Of a stretch of 64,000 bases of DNA, positions 22,511 to 30,623 are shown one piece after another (position 1 is the stretch's first letter; each line of letters begins with the position of its first letter). The stretch lies in contig CAVTGY010000007.1 of the NCBI GenBank assembly GCA_963734395.1, forward strand, positions 1-64,000. Reading direction: 5' to 3'. The notes under the pieces are model-generated. The model did no database searches and was not told where the DNA came from. It saw only the letters and a list, made by a program, of their open reading frames with translations. A program made the position numbers and the translations under genes. Source of the DNA: Bog-756 sp963734395 (GTDB taxonomy: Bacteria; Actinomycetota; Acidimicrobiia; Acidimicrobiales; RAAP-2).

Positions 22511-24160
22511 GTGAGCAAGATGGCAGAAGACCCAGAGATCAATCCGACGCTGGACACGGCCGACATTGCGCTGGTCGCTGAGCTGGGTTTTCGACGCCAG
22601 GTGAGCGCGGGGGAGTACCTATACCAGGAGGGCGACGTCACCTACGACTTCTTCGTCCTGGTCGGCGCGGAGGTCGATATCGTCGTGACCGTCGATGGCG
22701 GTGAGAAACTCATCGCTCACCATGGACCCGGTCGGTTTCTCGGCGAGCTCAACATGCTGACCGGGCTGCGGGTGTTTGTGTCCGCACGGGTCGTCAAATC
22801 AGGCGAGGTCGTGGTGGTGGCCCGAGACCGGCTGCGGCAGCTGATGGCAACCAAGCCGCAGCTCGGTGACACCATCCTGGCCGCCTTCGTCGCTCGCCGG
22901 GCCCTGCTCCTGGAGGAGGCCGCGCCTGCTATCCGGGTCATCGGATCCCAGTTCTCGCCGGAGTCGCTCCGGGTTCGGGAGTTCTTGGCCCGGACCCGCG
23001 TGCCCCACCAGTGGCTGGACCCTGATCGTGACTCGCAGGTGGAGGATGTCCTGACCGGGTTCGGAGTATCGACGAATGAGCTACCCGTGGTCATCGTCAG
23101 CGGATCCGTGTTGCGGCGACCAACTCCCGGTGAGTTGGCGAGCTATCTCGGGCTGACCATCGAGAGCCTGCCTGAGCGGTGCTTCGACCTGGTCGTCGTG
23201 GGCGGTGGTCCAGCCGGTCTGGCTGCGGCGGTGTACGGCGCCTCCGAAGGGTTGCGCACCCTCGGAGTGGAGATGACCGCACCGGGTGGGCAAGCCGGGA
23301 CGAGCTCACGAATCGAGAACTACCTCGGGTTCCCCATGGGCATCTCCGGCACGGACCTTACCCAGCGAGCCGTGATCCAGGCCGAGAAATTCGGGGCCAA
23401 TCTCACCGTCCCCTGCGTCGCGGAATCCCTTCGCAACCAGGCCGGACATCTGGTGGTCCGTCTGAGTGATGGAAGCGATATCGCGGGGCGGGCGGTGATC
23501 GCAGCATCGGGCGCCGCCTATCGCCGCCTGGAAGCGTCACGTCTGAGCGACTTCGAAGGAAACGGGGTGTACTACGCCGCCACCGAAATGGAGTCACGGA
23601 TGTGCGGAATCGCACCAGTCGTGGTCGTCGGTGGCGGCAATTCCGCCGGGCAGGCGGCGATCTTCCTGAGCCAAGGCGGGAGTGCCGTGACCCTAGTCAT
23701 CCGGGGATCGGAGCTGAAGAAGGACATGTCCCGCTATTTGGTTGAACGGATCGAGGCAAATCCTCAGATCACGCTCCGAACGGGCACGACCGTGGCCGCC
23801 CTGGAGGGAGACGAGACTCTGCGGTCCCTGCGTCTCAAGGAGCCCGACGGCGAAACCGTCGTCGAATGCGCCGGCTTGTTCTCGTTCATCGGGGCCGATC
23901 CATCCTCGGGCTGGCTGTCCGGCTGCGCAGCTCTCGATGAACGAGGCTTTGTGCTCACCGACTTTTCGCTTACCGCCGATCAGCTCGCAGAGGGCTGGCA
24001 GACGCTCGGGCGGCTCCCGTTGCCGTTCGAAACCAGCCACCCGGGCCTTTTCGCCGTTGGCGACTTGCGCTCGGGATCGACCAAACGTGTGGCGGCGGCC
24101 GTAGGCGAGGGCTCCGCGGCGGTGCGATCCGTCCACCAGTACCTTTCGTTTCTAAGTTGA
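22511..24160 (+). CDS. Cyclic-nucleotide-binding / glutaredoxin-like / thioredoxin-reductase-like fusion
   Basis: The 549-residue protein has three parts. Residues 20-120 are a cNMP-binding domain (GEYLYQEGDVTYDFFVLVGAEVDIVV, FLGELNMLTG). Residues 140-215 are a glutaredoxin-like fold (IRVIGSQFSPESLRVREFL, ELPVVIVSG) with the CxxC position replaced by S-x-x-S. Residues 222-549 are a class II TrxR-like flavoprotein with FAD motif DLVVVGGGPAGLAAAVYGAS, GTSSRIENYLGFP, NAD(P) motif PVVVVGGGNSAGQAAIFLS and C-terminal GLFAVGDLRSGSTKRVAAAVGEG. The TrxR CATCDG is replaced by sequence without a Cys pair. A redox enzyme or sensor gated by a cyclic nucleotide is inferred. GTG 22511 or ATG 22520 may be the start. 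Confidence 0.85.
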   Translation: MSKMAEDPEINPTLDTADIALVAELGFRRQVSAGEYLYQEGDVTYDFFVLVGAEVDIVVTVDGGEKLIAHHGPGRFLGELNMLTGLRVFVSARVVKSGEVVVVARDRLRQLMATKPQLGDTILAAFVARRALLLEEAAPAIRVIGSQFSPESLRVREFLARTRVPHQWLDPDRDSQVEDVLTGFGVSTNELPVVIVSGSVLRRPTPGELASYLGLTIESLPERCFDLVVVGGGPAGLAAAVYGASEGLRTLGVEMTAPGGQAGTSSRIENYLGFPMGISGTDLTQRAVIQAEKFGANLTVPCVAESLRNQAGHLVVRLSDGSDIAGRAVIAASGAAYRRLEASRLSDFEGNGVYYAATEMESRMCGIAPVVVVGGGNSAGQAAIFLSQGGSAVTLVIRGSELKKDMSRYLVERIEANPQITLRTGTTVAALEGDETLRSLRLKEPDGETVVECAGLFSFIGADPSSGWLSGCAALDERGFVLTDFSLTADQLAEGWQTLGRLPLPFETSHPGLFAVGDLRSGSTKRVAAAVGEGSAAVRSVHQYLSFLS

Positions 24161-24211
24161 GTAGTGCTCTAGCGTCCTTCAAGTGATCGCGGTCGCTGGA
24201 ACGCTGGCTTC

Positions 24212-25069
24212 GTGAACCGAGCTCGGGCCCTCTGGCAGTACGGCGAGCCTTTCCACGCCATTATCTACTACGCGCCGGAACGACGATCGGCCACCGATGC
24301 CCTCGGCCTGAAGGGTGGGTGGATGAGCTACTTCGGCTGCCGTGCCGCACCACTCGGCGCGACAACAGCTTCGGTTGTCAGCGCGCTCTTCTACAACTTC
24401 CACCCGCTGATGGTCGCCCGGGCCATCCCTGACGCGTGGAGTTACGCGACGCCATCGGCGATCCTCGATGCCCGCCTCACGGCAATGGATGACGCCATGC
24501 GGCGCGTGCTCGGCGTCGACGTTGTCTCGTCCTCATCGGTTTCCCGGGCTGCCGAGCTCGCCACTGCGGCAGTTGCCGGCTGCAACATGGCCGGGCGGCC
24601 GATGGGCGCGGCCAACCAAGCCGTTTCGGATCCTGACCAGCCGCACCTTCGGCTGTGGCAAGCGCTTACCGCGATGCGCGAGCACCGAGGCGACGGCCAC
24701 GTCGACCAGCTCGTCGACGCCGGTATCTCGCCGTGCGAAGCGCTCGTACTCCAAGCGGTAACCGGGCGTTCACCCGAGGACGGGCTCCGATCGAACCGCG
24801 GCTGGTCGGCCGACGAGTGGTCGGCGGCAGCGGCGTCGCTGGCGTCACGCGGGCTGGTTGACGACATGCGCATCACCGAGGGGGGCGCCGAGTTGCGACA
24901 GACGATCGAGGACGGCACCGATCGGCTGGCGGCTCCCATCGTGAACGTCATCGGCGACGACGGCGCCGACGAGCTCGTCGCCTTGCTTCGCCCCCTGGCC
25001 GAGGCGGTCATGGCCGGAGGCGCCATCCCCGCCCACAACAACATGGGCGCCCCGTGGCCGCCGACATAG
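24212..25069 (+). CDS. SCO6745-family protein
   Basis: The 285-residue protein resembles the actinobacterial SCO6745/SalK-like family. It begins RARALWQYGEPFHAIIYYAPE, then GLKGGWMSYFGCRAAPLGATTASVVSALFYNFHP, and ends in a winged-helix-like part (GWSADEWSAAAASLASRGLVDD, LTEGG-type ITEGGAELRQTIEDGTDRLAAPI) resembling a MarR-type readout domain. The family is common in Streptomyces and mycobacteria with no established biochemical function. GTG 24212 is the only suitable start. It is convergent with the pirin gene, 9 bp apart. Confidence 0.75.
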   Translation: MNRARALWQYGEPFHAIIYYAPERRSATDALGLKGGWMSYFGCRAAPLGATTASVVSALFYNFHPLMVARAIPDAWSYATPSAILDARLTAMDDAMRRVLGVDVVSSSSVSRAAELATAAVAGCNMAGRPMGAANQAVSDPDQPHLRLWQALTAMREHRGDGHVDQLVDAGISPCEALVLQAVTGRSPEDGLRSNRGWSADEWSAAAASLASRGLVDDMRITEGGAELRQTIEDGTDRLAAPIVNVIGDDGADELVALLRPLAEAVMAGGAIPAHNNMGAPWPPT

Positions 25070-25078
25070 CCAGTGGAG

Positions 25079-26023
25079 TCAGCCCGGCGGTGACATCCAG
25101 ACCGGCCGACTCGCCTCGATCCGGGGCAGGGACGAGGCGACACGACCGAAGCGACCCGAGTCGGCCGTCCACTGCTCATATCCCGCATCGATCTCGTCGC
25201 GGTTCCGGGCGACGAAGTTCCACCACATGAGCAGCCGTTCTTCGAACGGGCGTCCTCCGAGCAGCAGCAGCCGGCTCGGCTCGGAGCTACTGAGCGCCAC
25301 CTCGTCGCGCCCGTTGCCGAGGTAGACGAGATGGCCGGGTCTGATGCTCACGCCCTCGATCGAGACGGCGCCGATGGTCACGACGACGGCGTGCTCGAAC
25401 GTCGGATCGAGCGGGACGATCGTCGGGCCGCCCCGAAACGCTACTTCGATCCCCATGTGCTCGGTGTCCCGACGCGCCGGCGACCTCGACCCGCCGAGTT
25501 CTCCCACCAGGACGGTGGCGTCGCCGTTCTCGATATCGACATGAGGCAGCTCTGCATGGTGTTCGAAAGCTGCCGGACCGTTGCGGGTGGTCGAGGGCTG
25601 GGCCACCCATAGTTGTACGGCATGGAAACCGCCCCGGTAACCCGGAGCCGACTCTTCGGCGTGAGCCACCCCGTGCCCGGCGGTCATCAAGTTGAGCTGC
25701 CCGGGGCGGATGAGCTGCTCAGAGCCGAGACTGTCTCGGTGCAGGAGCTCTCCTTCGAGCAGCCACGTCACGGTTTGGAGTCCCATGTGGGGATGCGGCC
25801 CGATGTCCGGCCGCTCGATATCGGTGACCTCGATCGGCCCGCCATGATCGACGAAACACCAGGCGCCGACCGTCCTCCGCCCCCGATTGGGGAGGGCTCG
25901 CCGCACCTGCAGAGCGCCGACTTCGGCCATCCTGCTGTCGCTCACCACGAGGACAGGGCCCGAAGCGCGCGTCGGGACCTGTTCCTTGTCGGAGACGTCT
26001 CTGAGGTCGACCGGTCCGCTCAC
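25079..26023 (-). CDS. Pirin-family protein
   Basis: The 314-residue bicupin has the pirin metal-site pattern: DIGPHPHMGLQTVTWLLEGE gives H-x-H, and RPGQLNLMTAGHGVAHAEE gives the third His and the Glu. The C-terminal pirin_C part includes GGRPFEERLLMWWNFVARN. Relatives act as quercetin 2,3-dioxygenases or redox-responsive iron proteins. GTG 26023 overlaps the MarR stop codon (GTGA), so the two are coupled. The open frame upstream of 26023 is the antisense of nothing known and merely overlaps the MarR gene out of register. Confidence 0.85.
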   Translation of the reverse strand: MSGPVDLRDVSDKEQVPTRASGPVLVVSDSRMAEVGALQVRRALPNRGRRTVGAWCFVDHGGPIEVTDIERPDIGPHPHMGLQTVTWLLEGELLHRDSLGSEQLIRPGQLNLMTAGHGVAHAEESAPGYRGGFHAVQLWVAQPSTTRNGPAAFEHHAELPHVDIENGDATVLVGELGGSRSPARRDTEHMGIEVAFRGGPTIVPLDPTFEHAVVVTIGAVSIEGVSIRPGHLVYLGNGRDEVALSSSEPSRLLLLGGRPFEERLLMWWNFVARNRDEIDAGYEQWTADSGRFGRVASSLPRIEASRPVWMSPPG

Positions 26024-26526
26024 GTCAAGTCCTGATCCCACTCGGAGTCCTCGACGCAAGCGACGATGCGCGCCGCGGCGTTGCTGAACCGGTTGAGCTC
26101 GCGGGGTTGAAACTCGTCGATCACCAGGGTGCGAACGGCTGCCACGTGGGCCGGGGCGCTCGCCACCAGCTTGGCGTAGCCGGTGTCCGTCAGGACCGCC
26201 CTGGTGGATCGTCCGTCGGTCGGGTCGGGTTCCCGCCGGATGAAGCCCGACGACTCCAGCCGCTTTGCCAGGTGAGATAACCGTGAGAGCGAGGCGTTGG
26301 TGAGGGCGGCCAGCTCGCTCATGCGCAAGGCATGGCCCGGCTCTTCGGACAGGCTGGCCAAGGCGTGATATTCGATGAAGCTCAGGCCGGCGTCGCGTTC
26401 CAGTTGGCACTCGAGAGCCCACCGCAGCTTGGCCAGCATCGAGGCGATCGAACGCCACGCCTTCAGTTGGTCATCGTCGAGCCAGTGAACTTCCTGCGAC
26501 GGGGTTCCTCGCTTTGGTCCGGCCAC
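26020..26526 (-). CDS. MarR-family regulator
   Basis: The 168-residue protein has the winged helix ECQLERDAGLSFIEYHALASLSEEPGHALRMSELAALTNASLSRLSHLAKRLESSGFIRREPDPTDGR and an extended C-terminal helix. The DPTDGR wing is typical of MarR repressors. It is first in a MarR-pirin operon and divergent from an FMN reductase. Two CTTGA-type palindromes in the 136-bp gap are likely its binding sites, so it probably controls both directions. Confidence 0.9.
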   Translation of the reverse strand: MAGPKRGTPSQEVHWLDDDQLKAWRSIASMLAKLRWALECQLERDAGLSFIEYHALASLSEEPGHALRMSELAALTNASLSRLSHLAKRLESSGFIRREPDPTDGRSTRAVLTDTGYAKLVASAPAHVAAVRTLVIDEFQPRELNRFSNAAARIVACVEDSEWDQDLT

Positions 26527-26548
26527 CCGTCCATTGTCCCGGATTTTG

Positions 26549-26593
26549 CTTGACCGTTCAAGTCATATGGCGGATAATCCTTGAAGGTTCAAG
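26549..26593. promoter_or_regulatory. Twin MarR operators CTTGA-N4-TCAAG
   Basis: CTTGACCGTTCAAG (26549-26562) and CTTGAAGGTTCAAG (26580-26593) are 14-bp palindromes, centres 31 bp apart, in the divergent promoter between the MarR-pirin operon and the FMN reductase. AACTTGA-like arms fit MarR-type binding. Confidence 0.8.
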
Positions 26594-26662
26594 TCGCCAG
26601 ACAATGTTCGAGGGCCGATCAGATCGCTCCCCGCCACTTCGCCTGAACAGAGGAGACAAACC

Positions 26663-27322
26663 ATGCCCCGATTGCAGATCATCATCGGCAGCACCCGGCC
26701 GACCAGGGCCGCCGACCGGGTGGCCCCGTGGGTCATCGACCGGGCGACGGCCCACGGAGGGTTCGACGTCGAGGTGCTCGATCTCCGTGATTGGCCGCTG
26801 CCCATGTTCGCCGAGCACGTGGGCACGATCGGTGACTTCTCGGACCCGACCTATTCCGATCCCATCGTCAGGAGGTGGAACCAGAAGATCAAGGAGGCAG
26901 ACGCGTACCTGGTGATCACACCCGAGTACAACCACTCGGTCCCCGGCGTCTTGAAGAACGCCATCGACAGCGTCTTCGTGTCGTTCGCCTTCCGGAACAA
27001 GCCTCTGGTCGCAGTGGGCTACAGCGGCGGGATCGCCGGCGGGGTCCGAGCCATCGAGCACCTGGCCCAGATCGCCATCGAGGCAGAGCTCGTTCCCTTG
27101 CGTACCAGCGTGATCATCCCCCAGGTTGTCGAGACCTTCGACGACCGTGGAACACCGGTAAATCCGCTCACCGACATCAGCCTCCAGGTCGCTCTCGATG
27201 ATCTTGCCTGGTGGGCGGCCGCCCTTTCCTCGGCGCGAGCTGGCGGGGAGCTCCCGCCTGCCGCGTTTCGTATTCGAGCCGCCGCCGCCGCCGTCGATGA
27301 AGTCGAAGACGAGGACCTGTGA
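26663..27322 (+). CDS. NAD(P)H-dependent FMN reductase
   Basis: The 219-residue flavodoxin-like protein has a phosphate-binding loop IIGSTRPTRAADRVAPWV near the N-terminus and the FMN-isoalloxazine loop TPEYNHSVPGVLKNAIDSV, both diagnostic of the NADPH-dependent FMN reductase/quinone reductase family. GYSGGIAGG follows. It probably reduces quinones, azo compounds or free FMN. The ATG at 26663 follows GAGGAGA. It is controlled, by inference, by the divergent MarR through the twin palindromes. Together with pirin it forms a redox or aromatic-stress unit. Confidence 0.9.
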   Translation: MPRLQIIIGSTRPTRAADRVAPWVIDRATAHGGFDVEVLDLRDWPLPMFAEHVGTIGDFSDPTYSDPIVRRWNQKIKEADAYLVITPEYNHSVPGVLKNAIDSVFVSFAFRNKPLVAVGYSGGIAGGVRAIEHLAQIAIEAELVPLRTSVIIPQVVETFDDRGTPVNPLTDISLQVALDDLAWWAAALSSARAGGELPPAAFRIRAAAAAVDEVEDEDL

Positions 27323-27373
27323 TGACGTGCGAGAATGGCATCACCTACCTGCGCCGGCTCGAAGACCGTGACT

Positions 27374-28873
27374 TCACCTACCCCGACCCCGCTCGCTCGG
27401 GGAAAGGCGCGGCAGGTGTGAGGGCTCTGCTCTAGCCACAACACGAGGTCGGAGAAGCACGAGGGCTGGAAGGATTCCAGCGAAGGAGGCGGCCGCGGAC
27501 AACCACCAGCCGTGTCGAAACGCGTCCAGTACTCCTCTGTCGTGACCGGATGCCGTGCCGAGTACGGCCACGAGTACGGCCACGCCGAGGGCGAGGCCGG
27601 TTTGGCGGATCATATTGATGACCGCGGACCCGGTGGCAAATGACTGTGGTGGGAGGGAGGAGGCGGCCGTCGCCATCATGGTCGGCAGGGTGAGGCCCAC
27701 CCCGATCCCGGTCAGGATCATCCCGCCCAAAACCCCGGAGACGTAGTTCGGTTGGACGGTGATGGCAAGCGCCCACCAACCCACGCCGATGCCGAAGACC
27801 AGGCTGCCGAGGGCGATCACCCGCGCCGGGCCACAGCGGGCGATGAGCCGGCCGGCGACGAGAAACGAAATGAAGGGGACCATGAGCGGTCCCGGGGCGA
27901 TCGCCAGCCCGGATCGCAGTGCCGACCAACCCCAGACGCCCTGCTCCCAGAGGACGATCGACAGAAGCATTGCTGCGAAGGAGGCGGAGAAGAAGAGGGC
28001 GACGAGCGATGACCCGGTGAAGTTGCGCGAGCGAAACAGCGTCGGGTGGATGAGTGGGTTGCGGCTCTTCATGCAGTGGAGCACGAAGAGCCCGATGAGC
28101 AGAGCAGATGCTGTGAGTGTCCCAATGATCACAGCCGAGCCCCAGCCCCAGTCGCTCCCCTTGACCAGCCCGAAGGTCAGGGCCGCAACACCGGTGGTGG
28201 CGAGCACAACTCCGAGGGGGTCAGGCCGTTCGGTGGGGTGACCCGGGATATGGGGAAGCCGGCGCCAGCCGACGATCAGTGCTGCGATCCCCACCGGTAC
28301 GTTGACCAAGAAGACCCACCGCCAGCTCGCGGCCACGAGCAGCCCGCCGACGACTGGGCCCACGGCGGCGGACATCCCACCGACCGCAGTCCAGGCCCGC
28401 ACTGCCCCCTGCCTGCGTTCGGGCTGGTAGGAGGCGAGCACCAATCCGAGGGAGGTCGGTGTGAGCAGCGCCGCGCCGGCCGCCTGGACCAGGCGGAAAC
28501 CGATGAGCATTCCCACACTGGTGGACGCGGCACACGCCGCCGAGGCCGCGGTGAACACGGCCACCCCGAGCAGAAAGGCCCGGTCGCGGCGGTAACGGTC
28601 TGCAAGACGTCCGAAGAAGACCAGCAGCGACGCGTAGACGATGGCATACCCGTTGAGAACCCAGGACAGCTCGCCCAAGCTCGATGCACCGAGGTCTCGG
28701 GCGATCTGGGGGAGGGCCACATTGACGATGAAGAGATCAAGGCTGGCCAAGACCACCCCGGCGCAGGTGATGATCAGCACTTGGCGAGGCGAGCGGGCGA
28801 CGGCGGCTGCCGATCCGGCCGGGCCTGAGCCTGACGAATTCGGACGGGTGACGACCGCGGTTGTCTCAGCCAT
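27374..28873 (-). CDS. DHA2-type MFS efflux transporter
   Basis: The 499-residue protein has 13-14 hydrophobic segments, beginning RQVLIITCAGVVLASLDLFIVNVALPQIARDLGAS. Motif C GMSAAVGPVVGGLLVAASWRWVFLVNVPVG is typical of drug:H+ antiporters of the EmrB/QacA group. The A-motif-like FGRLADRYRRDRAFLLG is in loop 2-3. It exports toxic lipophiles, with substrate unknown. ATG 28873 overlaps the thioesterase stop by 8 bp, so the genes are coupled. HxlR is divergent and its operator precedes this operon. Confidence 0.9.
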   Translation of the reverse strand: MAETTAVVTRPNSSGSGPAGSAAAVARSPRQVLIITCAGVVLASLDLFIVNVALPQIARDLGASSLGELSWVLNGYAIVYASLLVFFGRLADRYRRDRAFLLGVAVFTAASAACAASTSVGMLIGFRLVQAAGAALLTPTSLGLVLASYQPERRQGAVRAWTAVGGMSAAVGPVVGGLLVAASWRWVFLVNVPVGIAALIVGWRRLPHIPGHPTERPDPLGVVLATTGVAALTFGLVKGSDWGWGSAVIIGTLTASALLIGLFVLHCMKSRNPLIHPTLFRSRNFTGSSLVALFFSASFAAMLLSIVLWEQGVWGWSALRSGLAIAPGPLMVPFISFLVAGRLIARCGPARVIALGSLVFGIGVGWWALAITVQPNYVSGVLGGMILTGIGVGLTLPTMMATAASSLPPQSFATGSAVINMIRQTGLALGVAVLVAVLGTASGHDRGVLDAFRHGWWLSAAASFAGILPALVLLRPRVVARAEPSHLPRLSPSERGRGR

Positions 28874-29321
28874 TGTCAGCTGTTTCGCGTTCGTCTGGCT
28901 GGACGGCGATGTTCTGCAGGCGCACCTCGCCGTGAGCGACGAGCCGTCCCGATTCATCGGTGATGTCCACCCGCCAAAGTTGCTGCGACCGTCCTTGGTT
29001 GAGGGCAGTCGCCTCCACCAGCACCCGCCCGGCGGCGAGCGACCTGAGGAAGTGGGTGGTGTTGGTGATCCCTACCGCCACCTGTCCGAGCTCTCTCACC
29101 GCGGTGCTCGCCCCGATGCTCGCCGCGCTCTCGACGGCGGTCGAGTAGACCCCGCCGTGCACGATCCCCCACGGGGTGTGATGGTCGGGTCCGAGCTGGA
29201 TATGGCCGGTGACCCGAGAGCCACTCGCCTCCTCAACGACCAGGCCCGCCGCTCGCACGAAGGCACCGGAATCCTCGAGGCTGGAAGCATCGAACCTGGG
29301 GGCAGCCTTGGTGGACGTCAC
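28866..29321 (-). CDS. PaaI-type hotdog-fold thioesterase
   Basis: The 151-residue protein has a hotdog fold with HHTPWGIVHGGVYSTAVESAASIGA, the HGG(V/M)...(E/D) active-site helix of PaaI/4HBT thioesterases, followed by VGITNTTHFLRSLAAGRVLVEA and a closing strand LVAHGEVRLQNI. It hydrolyses acyl-CoA thioesters, probably aromatic or short-chain. It is first in an operon with a DHA2 exporter and divergent from an HxlR regulator. Confidence 0.85.
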   Translation of the reverse strand: MTSTKAAPRFDASSLEDSGAFVRAAGLVVEEASGSRVTGHIQLGPDHHTPWGIVHGGVYSTAVESAASIGASTAVRELGQVAVGITNTTHFLRSLAAGRVLVEATALNQGRSQQLWRVDITDESGRLVAHGEVRLQNIAVQPDERETADNG

Positions 29322-29378
29322 TGCGGCGGCCTTCCCTTGCCGACCGGATCGGGGAAGTGCTCTTCACATAGTTTCGTC

Positions 29379-29409
29379 ATAGAACGTACAGTAACTGATT
29401 GCGTTCTAT
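29379..29409. promoter_or_regulatory. HxlR-type operator ATAGAACG-N15-CGTTCTAT
   Basis: Perfect 8-bp inverted arms at 29379-29386 and 29402-29409 lie midway between the thioesterase-MFS operon and the HxlR gene. This fits autoregulation and repression of the exporter operon by HxlR. Confidence 0.75.
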
Positions 29410-29433
29410 CACGCAACCCTCTAGTCTGGGGGC

Positions 29434-29904
29434 GTGGAACGTAAGAGCTTTTCGGACATGCATTGCTCGGTGGCCCAGTGCCTCGAGGTGGTGGGCGAGT
29501 GGTGGACGATGCTCATCCTGCGAGACGCCTTCTTGGGTGTGACTCGCTTCGACCAGTTCCAAGAACGCCTCGGGATCTCACGGAACATCCTCAACCAACG
29601 TCTCGCCAGCCTGGTAGAGGAAGGCGTGCTGGTGAAGGTGCCCTATAGCGACCATCCCCCTCGCCACGATTACCGGCTCACCGACAAGGGCCGGGATCTG
29701 TGGCCGGTGCTGACCACCATGCGCCAGTGGGGCGACAAGTACGCGGCACCCGATGGTCCACCGGTGGTTACGATCCACAAGGGCTGCGACCAGGTCTGCG
29801 ACGCGGCGCTGACCTGCTCATCGTGTGGGGAGCCGATGGGACCGCGTGACGTGCGGGCGGTACCCGGCCCGGGCGCCGTCGAGCCGGTGCTCCCGAGCGG
29901 TTAG
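29434..29904 (+). CDS. HxlR-family regulator with C-terminal Cys cluster
   Basis: The 156-residue protein has an HxlR winged helix: CSVAQCLEVVGEWWTMLILRDAFLGVTRFDQFQERLGISRNILNQRLASLVEEGVL, then HDYRLTDKGRDLWPVL. After the fold a tail carries CDQVCDAALTCSSCGEPM, four cysteines in C-x3-C...C-x2-C form that could bind zinc or sense thiol stress. The conserved first Cys of HxlR/HypR proteins (HCSVAQC) is also present. HypR-type members use it for disulfide or electrophile sensing. It starts at GTG 29434 behind GGGGG. Confidence 0.85.
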   Translation: MERKSFSDMHCSVAQCLEVVGEWWTMLILRDAFLGVTRFDQFQERLGISRNILNQRLASLVEEGVLVKVPYSDHPPRHDYRLTDKGRDLWPVLTTMRQWGDKYAAPDGPPVVTIHKGCDQVCDAALTCSSCGEPMGPRDVRAVPGPGAVEPVLPSG

Positions 29905-29968
29905 CCGGGTCCACTCAAATCATCGTGCGAGTGGCCGGGGCTTCCCCGCCGTCTTCTGGTGAAGTGGC

Positions 29969-30538
29969 TCAGCCGGTGGTCGCCACCGCCCGTAGTTCGG
30001 CGACGGAGTCGCGCATGATGGTGGCGAGGTCTCGGGCGTCGTCTCCGCCGGCCCACTGTTCCACGGCCACACGCAGTACGGTCATGCCGGCCTCGGCGGC
30101 CAGGGTCGCCTGCGACTCGCTTACGCCCCGCTGACGCAGAGTGGCGGCGACCGTTGCGGCGTAGTCAGCCAACTTGGCGAGCTCGCGCTCGCGGAGTTCG
30201 GGGTTGGCGGCGATCACCGACTGGCGCTGGCGGGACAGGTCCCGGCGAAATTCGCCGAGCAGGGCGGCGGCGGCGTCGAGGCCTCGGCAAACGGCGTCGA
30301 GGGGCCCGTCAGTTGCCGGCGCGCCGGCGACGCCGGCCACGATCCGTTCCTGGAGGAGGGCAGACCCACCGAAAAGTACCTCTCGCTTGTCCGCGAAGTG
30401 CCGGAAGAATGTGCGCTCGGTCACTCCGGCTTGGAGGGCGATCTGGGCGGCGGTGGTCTGGTCGAACCCTCGCTCCGAGAAGAGAGCGAGGGCTGCTTCC
30501 TGCAGCCGCCCGCGGCTGTCCGGTTGCCATCGACCCAT
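29969..30538 (-). CDS. TetR/AcrR-family repressor
   Basis: The 189-residue protein has a TetR helix-turn-helix (GRLQEAALALFSERGFDQTTAAQIALQAGVTERTFFRHFADKREVLF), with the TERTFFRHF recognition helix typical of TetR members controlling redox or efflux genes. The C-terminus is of the QacR/SCO-like helical type. ATG 30538 is chosen because the domain begins there. The frame upstream of it overlaps the divergent promoter. It likely represses the divergent NAD-dependent epimerase-like gene through the 15-bp direct repeats between them. Confidence 0.85.
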   Translation of the reverse strand: MGRWQPDSRGRLQEAALALFSERGFDQTTAAQIALQAGVTERTFFRHFADKREVLFGGSALLQERIVAGVAGAPATDGPLDAVCRGLDAAAALLGEFRRDLSRQRQSVIAANPELRERELAKLADYAATVAATLRQRGVSESQATLAAEAGMTVLRVAVEQWAGGDDARDLATIMRDSVAELRAVATTG

Positions 30539-30558
30539 GAGCTCCACCCTAGTCTTGA

Positions 30559-30603
30559 CAGTTACTGACATCAGGTTTACAGTGATAGCAGTTACTGACA
30601 TCA
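30559..30603. promoter_or_regulatory. Direct repeat CAGTTACTGACATCA x2, candidate TetR operators
   Basis: Identical 15-mers at 30559-30573 and 30589-30603 are spaced 30 bp start to start. An inverted pair CAGTGAT/ATCACTG (30580-30606) overlaps the second. The block fills the divergent promoter between the TetR gene and the epimerase-like gene. Confidence 0.75.
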
Positions 30604-30623
30604 CTGTTCCCGGAGGTACCGTC

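Noticed and set aside
30174..30623. N-terminal extension of the epimerase-like frame
   Set aside because: It is antisense to the TetR gene and would cross the operator region; ATG 30624 has GGAGG and the Rossmann start.
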